Part shown: positions 53,835-61,955 of the stretch, one piece after another
Numbering within the stretch: position 1 is the stretch's first letter
Layout of the letters: each line of letters opens with the position of its first letter
From: Tindallia magadiensis
GTDB lineage: Bacteria > Bacillota > Clostridia > Peptostreptococcales > Tindalliaceae
Length of the DNA: 64,000 bases
Assembly: GCF_900113635.1 (NCBI RefSeq)
Contig: NZ_FOQA01000005.1
Coordinates: forward strand, 170,814 to 234,813
Direction of reading: 5' to 3'
The notes under the pieces: model-generated
The model's database searches: none
The model's input: the letters and a program-made list of their open reading frames with translations, nothing else
What the model was told of the DNA's origin: nothing
Translations under genes and position numbers: made by a program

Positions 53835-56207
53835 CTAATATCCCGCGTCTTCTTTTACTTTAATCTGAAATCTTTTATCTTGAAGTATTTCGGTTATTTT
53901 TTCAGCAGCTACCGGTTTACTGAAATAATATCCCTGGCCAACAGGACATTGTTCGTCTCGAATAAATTTCAACTGATCTTCTGTTTCAATTCCTTCTGAA
54001 ATCAATGTTAAACCTAAAGACCTGCCCATAGCAATAATCGTTGATGCAATGTCTCTGTTCTGTCGGCTATATTCCAGATTTGTTATAAACGATTTATCGA
54101 TTTTAAGTGTATTTACCGGCAGCCGTACCAGATAACTAAGGGAGGAATAACCAGTACCAAAATCATCAATGGAAATCCTTATTTGTTTTCTTTGCAGCTG
54201 ACGAAGTTTTTCCACGCTGCCTTCCACATCCTGTATAACCGTACTTTCTGTCAGTTCAATTTCCAAAGAACTGGATTTTATGCCGGTTTCTTCCAGTACC
54301 GCTTCCAGATCTTTCAAAAATTCTATTGCACCAAAATGCCTTGCGGATATATTGATTGCCATAATGCCTGGGTTAAGCCCCATCTTTTCCCACTCCTGGT
54401 GCTGATGACACGCTTCCCTCATAACCAGATTTTCAATTTTCCTTATTTGACCACTTCTTTCAGCTAAAGAAATAAATTCGTCTGGAGGAATGCGTCCATA
54501 GATCGGATGGTTCCATCGAACCAACGCTTCCACGCCTACCATTTCGCCATCCTTCAATGATACCAGCGGCTGATATTCCAAATAAAACTGATTTTCTTCC
54601 AACGCCTCCACCAAATCTTTTTCCAGCTCCCGTTGACTAAGGACTTCATCCATGGTTTCCGGATCAAATAACTGAACCTGTCTTCCGCCTCTTTCTTTGG
54701 CAATATTCTTTGCAAAACCCGCATTTTTCAATAAATCTTTCAGAGTATGGCAGTGATCAGGATAAACCGAAACGCCGACACTGAATGCCAGTCGCTGTTC
54801 TTCCTTTTCCAACATAAAAGGACGCTGTAATTCACTAAGCATTTCTGTTGCCTGCTGCAACGAATGCGCAACGGATTCTCCTTCATGACATAAGATTAAA
54901 AACTCATCGCTGAGTCCCCGATACAGAAAACAATCCTGATCATGAATCTGCCGGATCCTTTCCGCAATTTTACGAAGCATTTCGTTTCCATGAAGGTATC
55001 CGTATTTTTCGTTCATGCGGCCAAATTTATCTGGTGCTACCACTACCAACGTCCAAAGAGACGGGTTTTCTTCTCTTAATACCCTTTCCTGAAAATCCCT
55101 GTCGATCACTCGATGGTTTGGTAACCCTGTGACCGGATCATAATACGTCAACATATTAATTTGATCCATCATTCGATTAAAGCTTTTTCCTGCTTTTTGA
55201 ATTTCATCTCTATGGTTAAACCGTGCCCGAACCGTCAAATCCCCATCAGCTGCCCGGGCAAATAACTGTTCCAATTCTACAATCGGTCTGGAAAAATGAT
55301 TGGCCAGCACCATCGATGCGGTTGCAGCTATGGCAATAAGCATCCAGATCATGGGATAGAAGTTTTGTCGAAAAGATTCCATAGGGGCCATGGCATCCGT
55401 AGCCGACCTGCCTGCTAATAAAGTGAACTGGGTTCCAGGCACCCGAGCATAGCCCATAAAATATTTCTCTTCTTCTACCCAGTAACTTCCAGAACCCTGC
55501 TGGTTTTTCATTGCTGCTCGGACAAAATTCCGCCGTTCTTCTAATTCAGGAAAAAATCGTGCCTGAGTTTCCAATGTTTCCCGTCTATAGACAATTTCTT
55601 CGTTTTCCGGATACGCTTGAAATGCCCCAAAATCGTTAATCATGTAAGCCTTCCCCTGAATTTCTGTCTTCACCTCTGAAACCAGATCATTAATCATGGC
55701 CCCGTCATTTCGAAGATAAATAAGTGCCGACCTTCCATCCTCTTTTTCCATCGGCACCATCAATGCAACAAAAGGCTCTCCTGTTATTCTGGAAATCAGA
55801 ACATCTGAAATAGCTCTCTGCCCGGCCAGTGCCCGTTGAATATGGGGTCGATCCATTAAATTAACTTCCGTTCCATCCGTATAAAATGCATTGCCTTTAT
55901 CATCAATAATAGCAAATTCGTCAAGATTTAACCGGTCCCGCTCCTGTCTGAGGATATCCAACCGTGTCTCTAAATCTCCTTGAATAAACGCCGGCTGTGC
56001 TGCCAGTGTTTCCAAGTGGTTCCATTGAATTTCAAACATCATGGCCAGTTTTTCCGCACTTTCACGAGCCATGGTTTCCAAGGTTTTTTCCGTTTCTCCT
56101 GCTACAACTCCCCAACCCACCTGCTGGGCTAAGTAGCCTGTCAATAATGCCATCACCAGGCTGACTCCAAGAATCAATGCCAAAAGCTTGGTGCGTATAC
56201 TTTTCAT
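53835..56207 (-). CDS. Cache-HAMP-GGDEF-EAL protein, likely c-di-GMP phosphodiesterase
   Basis: 790 residues: membrane helix (about 5-27), extracellular dCache sensor (about 35-280, DKGNAFYTDGTEVNLMDRPHIQ), second membrane helix (about 287-305), HAMP (about 305-360), a GGDEF domain whose signature reads GLSDEF and so lacks the first-half glycine pattern, then an EAL domain with intact EALVRW, DDFGTGYSSLSYL and SEGIETEDQ. The cyclase half is probably inactive; the EAL half should hydrolyse c-di-GMP in response to an external ligand. It opposes the neighbouring FIST-GGDEF cyclase. Confidence 0.92.
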   Translation of the reverse strand: MKSIRTKLLALILGVSLVMALLTGYLAQQVGWGVVAGETEKTLETMARESAEKLAMMFEIQWNHLETLAAQPAFIQGDLETRLDILRQERDRLNLDEFAIIDDKGNAFYTDGTEVNLMDRPHIQRALAGQRAISDVLISRITGEPFVALMVPMEKEDGRSALIYLRNDGAMINDLVSEVKTEIQGKAYMINDFGAFQAYPENEEIVYRRETLETQARFFPELEERRNFVRAAMKNQQGSGSYWVEEEKYFMGYARVPGTQFTLLAGRSATDAMAPMESFRQNFYPMIWMLIAIAATASMVLANHFSRPIVELEQLFARAADGDLTVRARFNHRDEIQKAGKSFNRMMDQINMLTYYDPVTGLPNHRVIDRDFQERVLREENPSLWTLVVVAPDKFGRMNEKYGYLHGNEMLRKIAERIRQIHDQDCFLYRGLSDEFLILCHEGESVAHSLQQATEMLSELQRPFMLEKEEQRLAFSVGVSVYPDHCHTLKDLLKNAGFAKNIAKERGGRQVQLFDPETMDEVLSQRELEKDLVEALEENQFYLEYQPLVSLKDGEMVGVEALVRWNHPIYGRIPPDEFISLAERSGQIRKIENLVMREACHQHQEWEKMGLNPGIMAINISARHFGAIEFLKDLEAVLEETGIKSSSLEIELTESTVIQDVEGSVEKLRQLQRKQIRISIDDFGTGYSSLSYLVRLPVNTLKIDKSFITNLEYSRQNRDIASTIIAMGRSLGLTLISEGIETEDQLKFIRDEQCPVGQGYYFSKPVAAEKITEILQDKRFQIKVKEDAGY

Positions 56208-56429
56208 AAAATGTCAGCCACCTTTCATGATTACATCCATTTTTATTTCCCCGTCTTTCGATCGACAGGCCCTTCTCTACCGATATTCTCGCCACCGTCC
56301 ACCTATAGATACTTGCTATCCGTTTTCAATTTTCAATAAATAGATTTTATTTCAAAGTTTATTGTAAACAAGGTACAATGATTTTAGTAGTTATTTTCTA
56401 TTTTATCACAACAAAGGTGGTTTTTTATC

Positions 56430-57080
56430 ATGTTAATGGATTTACATATTCATGAAAAGACCTGTTCTTCCGATAGTTTTCTGGATTTAAGAAAAATTGT
56501 GAGGCTGGCTCAAGAAAAAGGGCTGCAAGCCATTGGTATTACCGATCACGATAGCATGGGTCTTTATCCTATTGCGCAGAAAGTCAGTCTTGAAATGAAT
56601 TTTCCTATCTTGGTGGGTGTTGAAGTGCTAACCTATGAAGGAGATTTGCTTCTTTATGGAGTGGATCATATTCCTGATCAAAAAATGCATGCCCAGGAAC
56701 TCATCAACTGGACAAAAGAAAGAGGCGGCATTTCCATCGCTGCCCATCCTTATCGAAAAAACGGCCGGGCTCTGGGTGATACCATGTTCGAACTGAAAGG
56801 CTTGGATGGCATTGAAGCCTTAAACGGAAACACCCCTATGGCTCTCAATGAACAGGCCTGGGAAGCTGCATTAAAGCTTGGTTTACCGATGTTTGGCAGT
56901 AGCGATGCCCATTATGAAGATCGAGTCGGCGTCTTTGCTACCAAATTTGATCGTACTATTACCCATATGTCGGATCTCCTCCAGGAAATCCGAAAGGGCA
57001 ATACCACCCCCGTTTATTATCGTAACGACAGCTATCATTCCTATGATACGGAAAGAATTCATGAACTGGCTGTATCCTAA
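56430..57080 (+). CDS. PHP-domain metal-dependent phosphoesterase
   Basis: The 216-residue PHP protein has DLHIHEKTCSSDS, GITDHDSMG, GVEVLTYEGDLLLYG, AAHPYRKNG and SSDAHYEDRVG, supplying the expected metal histidines and aspartates. Stand-alone members of this group hydrolyse nucleoside or sugar phosphates, e.g. 3',5'-nucleotide phosphatases; the actual substrate is not shown. AGGTGG lies nine bases before the ATG. It is transcribed divergently from the Cache-GGDEF-EAL gene. Confidence 0.85.
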   Translation: MLMDLHIHEKTCSSDSFLDLRKIVRLAQEKGLQAIGITDHDSMGLYPIAQKVSLEMNFPILVGVEVLTYEGDLLLYGVDHIPDQKMHAQELINWTKERGGISIAAHPYRKNGRALGDTMFELKGLDGIEALNGNTPMALNEQAWEAALKLGLPMFGSSDAHYEDRVGVFATKFDRTITHMSDLLQEIRKGNTTPVYYRNDSYHSYDTERIHELAVS

Positions 57081-57189
57081 TAGAATTTTTATGATTTTTC
57101 TTCTTTTGTTTGCAACTTTTTTTCAATCTCCTTCGTCTTAGTCTGTAGTCGTAAAAAAACACCAGATAATAATAGGAGGAGAATTGACA

Positions 57190-58140
57190 ATGAAATTATT
57201 TGCAGCAACAAAAAATCGGTCACAAGCTATTTTAATTGCCTTATTGGTGGCACTGTTACCTATGGCAGCCTTTGCCGATGAAGCAGAATCAGAAAAAAAA
57301 GAATTACCCGCTTTTCAACAGATTGATGGTTATGTCAAAGAAGTAACCGAGAATACTGATACGGACAGTATCTTTCTTCGAATGGAAGACCAGGAAGGAA
57401 ATCCTTTTGATCTTCACCTTTTAGAGGAAACCATTGTAATAAATGATGAAATCCCTAAAGAAGGCGACTCAGTTCTTGCTTACTATGACACTAGAAAACC
57501 CATGATCACTATTTATCCGCCTCAATATCAAGCCGTCGCTTTAATGGTGTCCAGTGATCATCACCATTTATTTGTCGGAGAGTTTGATGAACATTTAATC
57601 GACAGTACCAACTACCTTCGCCTTATGATGCAGGATGATACAAAGGTGGTAGACCACCAACACCAAGTTTATGAAGGCTCTTTGGAAGGCAGAACCTTAG
57701 CTGTTTTGTATGGTGCTGCCACCAAAAGCATTCCGGCTCAAACGAGTCCTGCCTTAGTAGTCCTTCTTCCAGAAGAAGGAGAAAATCCAATGAATCTGAT
57801 TGTAGAAGGCGAAAAACTGGATGCTCCCAAGGCCTGGATGACGGAAAATGAGGTATTAATGTTACCCGTAGCTCCTATTGCTGAAAAAATTGGTTTCAAC
57901 GTTATGTGGAGCGAAGAACTTCAAACGGTTATGCTCAGTGATAGTATCACCTTAACCATCGGCGAAGATGCGTATGTGAACATGAAATACGATGAGCCTA
58001 TTTCTCTAGGTCAAGCTCCTGTTCTCCGTGACGGTCGAAGCTTTGTACCCCTGTCTTTTTTCCGTCAGGTCATTCCAATGAATAATGCTTATGTTTTCGA
58101 AAACCAAATCCATATTGATAACAAGGAACCTATGGAATAA
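57190..58140 (+). CDS. Secreted stalk-domain protein (copper amine oxidase N-like)
   Basis: About 316 residues with an N-terminal signal peptide ending LLPMAAFADE. The middle (about 45-195) is beta-rich with no family I recognise. The C-terminal part (about 205-315) is a PF07833-type stalk domain (MLPVAPIAEKIGFNVMWSEELQTVML, RDGRSFVPLSFF), common in exported proteins of Firmicutes and thought to attach to the cell envelope. The ATG ten bases after AGGAGG is preferred over a TTG six bases earlier. Function unknown. Confidence 0.8.
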   Translation: MKLFAATKNRSQAILIALLVALLPMAAFADEAESEKKELPAFQQIDGYVKEVTENTDTDSIFLRMEDQEGNPFDLHLLEETIVINDEIPKEGDSVLAYYDTRKPMITIYPPQYQAVALMVSSDHHHLFVGEFDEHLIDSTNYLRLMMQDDTKVVDHQHQVYEGSLEGRTLAVLYGAATKSIPAQTSPALVVLLPEEGENPMNLIVEGEKLDAPKAWMTENEVLMLPVAPIAEKIGFNVMWSEELQTVMLSDSITLTIGEDAYVNMKYDEPISLGQAPVLRDGRSFVPLSFFRQVIPMNNAYVFENQIHIDNKEPME

Positions 58141-58153
58141 TTGATCATACAAA

Positions 58154-58188
58154 ATCCCTGCCAGAAATACTGGCAGGGATCTTTATTT
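58154..58188 (+). terminator. Terminator after the stalk-domain gene
   Basis: ATCCCTGCCA pairs exactly with TGGCAGGGAT around a seven-base loop, followed by CTTTATTTTC. It lies just after the stop. Confidence 0.85.
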
Positions 58189-58233
58189 TCTTCATTCCTT
58201 TAAAGACATCATGATCTTTCCTAAAATCCTAAT

Positions 58234-58959
58234 CTAAATCTTGCAGAATGCTTCCAGAGCCACTTCTATCTCCCTTTTCTCACCTTCCGCCGTTGCCTTT
58301 TCTTCGTCCACATATTCAGCAATGCCCTGTCGAAGGTCTCCCTGGTATAATACAACATTATTGAGAATAGAAGCTCCTCGGACACCTCTCAGTTTAGCTA
58401 CCGTAAGCAGTGCTGCCGTCTCCATATCCGAACCGAGAATTCCTTTCCGATGCCATTTTTCCATAATGGCATCCTCTTCATCGATATAGAAAGAATCATG
58501 ACTTCGCACAATTCCCTGATGGAAAGCATATTCTTTTTCCTTGCAGATATGACTTAGAGCCAGTGTCAACTCCGGATCCGCTACTGCCGGATATCCTTCC
58601 TCCACATACATGCGAGAAGCTCCGTCTTCCCTCAAAGCACCTTCAGCAATGATCAGATCTCCTAAAGCAATGTTTTTCTGGACAGCACCAGCACTTCCAA
58701 TGCGAATAAAGTTTTTTCCGCCACACTGAATCAGTTCTTCAACCGCAATGGCTGCCGATGCACCACCAATGCCAGTGGAAGTAACCGTAACCGGCGTTCC
58801 TTTATAGCTGCCTGTGATAGTTCTAAACTCACGATTCCAGCTAATTTCTCGGTATTCATCTAAGAACCCGGCCACTCTCATCACCCGAGCCGGATCCCCC
58901 GGCAGTAAAATATTTGGGGCAATATCTTCTTTCTGACATAAAATGTGAGGTTGTTTCAT
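58234..58959 (-). CDS. Nucleoside phosphorylase (uridine phosphorylase-like NP-I family)
   Basis: About 241 residues of the trimeric/hexameric NP-I family: LLPGDPARVMRVAGFLDE (phosphate loop), GIGGASAAIAVEELI, RIGSAGAVQ and the purine/uridine-contacting GSDMETAALLTVAKLRG. It splits nucleosides into base and ribose-1-phosphate. The ETAA context and overall pattern are closer to uridine phosphorylase than to DeoD, but purine nucleosides cannot be excluded. If purine-active it would supply bases to the degradation island at the left. ATG eight bases after GGAG. Confidence 0.87.
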   Translation of the reverse strand: MKQPHILCQKEDIAPNILLPGDPARVMRVAGFLDEYREISWNREFRTITGSYKGTPVTVTSTGIGGASAAIAVEELIQCGGKNFIRIGSAGAVQKNIALGDLIIAEGALREDGASRMYVEEGYPAVADPELTLALSHICKEKEYAFHQGIVRSHDSFYIDEEDAIMEKWHRKGILGSDMETAALLTVAKLRGVRGASILNNVVLYQGDLRQGIAEYVDEEKATAEGEKREIEVALEAFCKI

Positions 58960-59053
58960 ACGGATCACTCCTTTTCCCTTTTTCTTTGACCTAAATGGAT
59001 GCTTGTTTTTTATCCTATTTTCTCAAAATTGCCCTCCTAAAGGCAGAGACATG

Positions 59054-59069
59054 CTATATTATTATATAG
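59054..59069. promoter_or_regulatory. A/T-rich palindrome upstream of the diaminopropionate lyase gene
   Basis: CTATAT-TATT-ATATAG with six-base exact arms, 62 bp before the gene. Could be an operator or overlap a promoter; no regulator can be assigned. Confidence 0.35.
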
Positions 59070-59130
59070 TATCATTTTTTTCGATCCTATAGGAAAGAAA
59101 AACAAGGAAAACAACGAAGGAGGGAGTCCC

Positions 59131-60228
59131 TTGCCCACTATCGAAGTACTGATGAATCCACACCATCAACCGAATCAGCATAAAAGAAAAGATCTTGAAG
59201 CAACTTATCCTTTACCGACTAATTTCGACCAGGTTTATGCCTTTCATCAATCCATGAAAGAATATACTCAGACAAGTTTACATGATTTAAAATGCCTGGC
59301 TCATCAACTTAAGGTTCAAAAAATTTATGTAAAAGATGAGTCTCAACGGTTTGGTATTAATGCATTCAAAGGTCTTGGCGTAAGCTTTGCTCTAAATGAA
59401 ATTATCAAGAAAGATCCTGAGGCCCATTACACCTTTGTTTCCTGCACTGACGGTAATCATGGGAAAGCCTTAGCCTGGAGAGCTGATTCTCTGGGTCATA
59501 AAGCCATCATCTTCATGCCAAAGGGTAGTGACACCAGGCGGGTAAAGGCTATCGAAGCATACCATGCCAAGGTAGTGGTAACAGACATGAATTATGATGA
59601 TACGGTTCGCTATGCATCGGAATATGCGAAAGAACACGGTTGCTATTTAGTGCAGGATACCTCTCTGCCCCATTATACTGAAATTCCCAATAATATTGTT
59701 CTGGGTTACTCTACAATGGTTTGTGAAGCATTAGAGCAGATGTCCGAGAAGCCAACGCATGTCTTTTTACAGGCTGGCGTCGGTTCCATGGCCGGTGGCG
59801 TGCTTTGGTATCTATGCCATCATTATGCCCATCAACTACCCTTTATTGGTGTGATTGAGTCCAGCCAGGTAGCATGTATTTACGAATCTGTCCAGGCAGA
59901 TAAAATGATCAGCATTGGCGGTGAACCTTATACATTAATGGCCGGCCTTAACTGCGGAGAAGCTAACTTTATGACCTTTCCTCTTCTAAAAGAAAAAAGC
60001 AATGGTTTCATCAAATGCCAAGACGAAATCACCCTTAAAGGCATGTCCCGAAGTCAGCATCCAATACAGGAAGATCCTGTTATTAATGCTGGTGAATCCG
60101 GTGCTGTTGGCCTTGGTTTTATCGAGGAAATCCTAACAAACCCTGATTACCTTAGATTAAAAACTTCTCTGAAACTTGATGCAGACTCGGTTATTCTATT
60201 GTTCAATACAGAAGGCATGCTTGAGTAA
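59131..60228 (+). CDS. dpaL: Diaminopropionate ammonia-lyase
   Basis: PLP enzyme splitting 2,3-diaminopropionate to pyruvate and two ammonia. The 365 residues have VKDESQRFGINAFKGLGVSFA with the PLP lysine, SCTDGNHGKALAWRA, FLQAGVGSMAGGV and LMAGLNCGEAN, a pattern specific to this family within fold-type II. It is slightly shorter than typical 390-400-residue members. The start is TTG, six bases after AGGAGGGA; an internal ATG seven codons later is the alternative. It ends 4 bp from the convergent tyrosyl-tRNA synthetase. Confidence 0.9.
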   Translation: MPTIEVLMNPHHQPNQHKRKDLEATYPLPTNFDQVYAFHQSMKEYTQTSLHDLKCLAHQLKVQKIYVKDESQRFGINAFKGLGVSFALNEIIKKDPEAHYTFVSCTDGNHGKALAWRADSLGHKAIIFMPKGSDTRRVKAIEAYHAKVVVTDMNYDDTVRYASEYAKEHGCYLVQDTSLPHYTEIPNNIVLGYSTMVCEALEQMSEKPTHVFLQAGVGSMAGGVLWYLCHHYAHQLPFIGVIESSQVACIYESVQADKMISIGGEPYTLMAGLNCGEANFMTFPLLKEKSNGFIKCQDEITLKGMSRSQHPIQEDPVINAGESGAVGLGFIEEILTNPDYLRLKTSLKLDADSVILLFNTEGMLE

Positions 60229-60232
60229 AGCT

Positions 60233-61189
60233 TTAAAGCAGGGAATCAGCCATATGTTGGGCTTTTTCAGCATTGATGTCTCCATGAACCATTTTGGTCA
60301 GCTCAAAGGCTAATATTTCTTTTGCCCGATCCAACTGTTTTCCCTGCCATTCTTCCATTTCTCTTATGGTTTCCACCGGTATAAACGTTAACATTCTTAG
60401 GCACATAAACACATCCTGATCTTCCACCCTTCGCCAATACTGATAAAACTCAGAGGGAGAGGTTTTCTCCGGATCCAGCCAAACAGCTCCTTTAGCTGTT
60501 TTTCCCATTTTCACCCCTGCTGAATTCATCAAAAGGGTATTTGTCATGGCATAGGTATTAACACCCAGTTTACGACGAATCAACTCTCGTCCACCCAGCA
60601 TATTGGACCATTGATCATCGCCGCCAAATTGCATATTGCATCCATAGTGTTTATATAGGTAGAAAAAGTCAAAGGACTGCATCATCATATAGTTAAGTTC
60701 TAAGAAAGACAGCCCCTGCTCCAGTCTCTGCTTATAGCATTCGGCTCGCAGCATGTGATTTACAGAAAAGTGAGTGCCTACCTCCCGCAAAAGGTCTATA
60801 TAATTCAGATCCAACAGCCAGTCCACATTATTGACTAACAAGGCTTTATCCTCACCAAATTCAATAAATTTTTCAATCTGATGCTGAAAACAACGACAAT
60901 GATATTGAATGGTTTCCGGCTCCATCACTGACCTTAAATCCGTTCTTCCCGAAGGATCTCCTACATAACCAGTTCCGCCACCCAGTAAAACAATGGGCTT
61001 ATTGCCTGCCAATTGCAACCGCTTCATCAGACATAACGCCACAAAATGTCCCACATGCAAAGAATCTGCCGTAGGATCAAAGCCTATATAAAAAGTAGCT
61101 TCTCCTTTATTAATGATGTCCGGTATTGCGACTTCATCTGTCATCTGAGCAATCAATCCCCTTGCTTCCAGTTCATCGTATAACTTCAT
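60233..61189 (-). CDS. tyrS: Tyrosyl-tRNA synthetase lacking the S4 domain
   Basis: Charges tRNA-Tyr. The 318 residues match the catalytic core: FDPTADSLHVGHFVAL (HIGH motif), GGGTGYVGDPSGR, LNYMMMQSFDF and GVKMGKT (KMSKS equivalent), GGDDQWSNMLGG. The protein stops at AEKAQHMADSLL, where usual bacterial enzymes continue about 90 more residues through an S4 RNA-binding domain. No remnant is visible after the stop because the convergent lyase gene begins 4 bp away. It could be a natural short form or a deletion product. No T-box was recognised upstream. Confidence 0.9.
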   Translation of the reverse strand: MKLYDELEARGLIAQMTDEVAIPDIINKGEATFYIGFDPTADSLHVGHFVALCLMKRLQLAGNKPIVLLGGGTGYVGDPSGRTDLRSVMEPETIQYHCRCFQHQIEKFIEFGEDKALLVNNVDWLLDLNYIDLLREVGTHFSVNHMLRAECYKQRLEQGLSFLELNYMMMQSFDFFYLYKHYGCNMQFGGDDQWSNMLGGRELIRRKLGVNTYAMTNTLLMNSAGVKMGKTAKGAVWLDPEKTSPSEFYQYWRRVEDQDVFMCLRMLTFIPVETIREMEEWQGKQLDRAKEILAFELTKMVHGDINAEKAQHMADSLL

Positions 61190-61385
61190 ATCTCCTGCCT
61201 CCTATGATTTTTAAAGGCTCTACCAATGCCCTTTATCCCATGACTCCCACCCTTAGGACTCATGGTAAGTTATATAGCATTTTAGGGCAGGGCTTGAAGA
61301 ATGTAAAGTCACACTATTCCTTATATGTAACCCTCCACCCCTTTTATTTTCATCTAATGACTACTAGGGCTAACGCTTCTGTTTT

Positions 61386-61922
61386 TCAGGCTTCATCAAG
61401 AAACTGTAGTATTTCTTTCGGTAAAGTGCTTTTAATCAGGTGAACCAGCTTTCTTTTCTCCATTTTCATTCCACTGTAAAGCCATTCAATCACCATATCC
61501 GTGCCTCCCCGAGAAGCAATTTCTATGGCAAATTTCATAGATTCAGAGTCTACCTCAACGCCCTTTGCTTTCAGAAATAGCTCATAAGTCTTTCTAGTTA
61601 AGGCAATATCCGCATTTCTAAGACTATTAATATCCCGGCTGGCATATGCATTCCTCAAGATAAGGTGTTTTTCCTGATACTTTTCCAGATAGGTTAGCAA
61701 TGCTTCGTCCCAAGAGAGGTGGTGATTGATCAGACCGAAACTTTCTTCAAAAATGCAGGCAAAATACCAATGAGTAAGGTCGTATTTATCCTTAAAATGC
61801 CGATAGAATGTTTTTCGTGAAAATTCACTCCCAGCTACGATCTCACGAACATGAATGTCATCAAGCGTTTTGCGACTCAGTAACTTTTCCAAGGATGCGG
61901 CATAACTTTTTTTGGTATCCAT
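61386..61922 (-). CDS. TetR-family transcriptional regulator
   Basis: About 178 residues. An N-terminal helix-turn-helix (about 8-50: LEKLLSRKTLDDIHVREIVAGSEFSRKTFYRHFKDKYDL) is of the type in which YRHF and DKYDL end the recognition helix. The C-terminal ligand domain resembles the DhaS-like subgroup. The chosen ATG is where homologous proteins usually start; ten upstream codons are also open and would bring the start 3 bp from the sigma-54 regulator stop. Target unknown; adjacent tyrS or the sigma-54 genes are candidates. Confidence 0.8.
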   Translation of the reverse strand: MDTKKSYAASLEKLLSRKTLDDIHVREIVAGSEFSRKTFYRHFKDKYDLTHWYFACIFEESFGLINHHLSWDEALLTYLEKYQEKHLILRNAYASRDINSLRNADIALTRKTYELFLKAKGVEVDSESMKFAIEIASRGGTDMVIEWLYSGMKMEKRKLVHLIKSTLPKEILQFLDEA

Positions 61923-61955
61923 TGCTCCACCATCTTTCCGATTGGTTCTCATTCG

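Noticed and set aside
61190-61385. T-box upstream of tyrS
   Set aside because: The minus strand has AGGGTGGGAG but not the GGTACCGCG core, and no terminator hairpin with a T-run.
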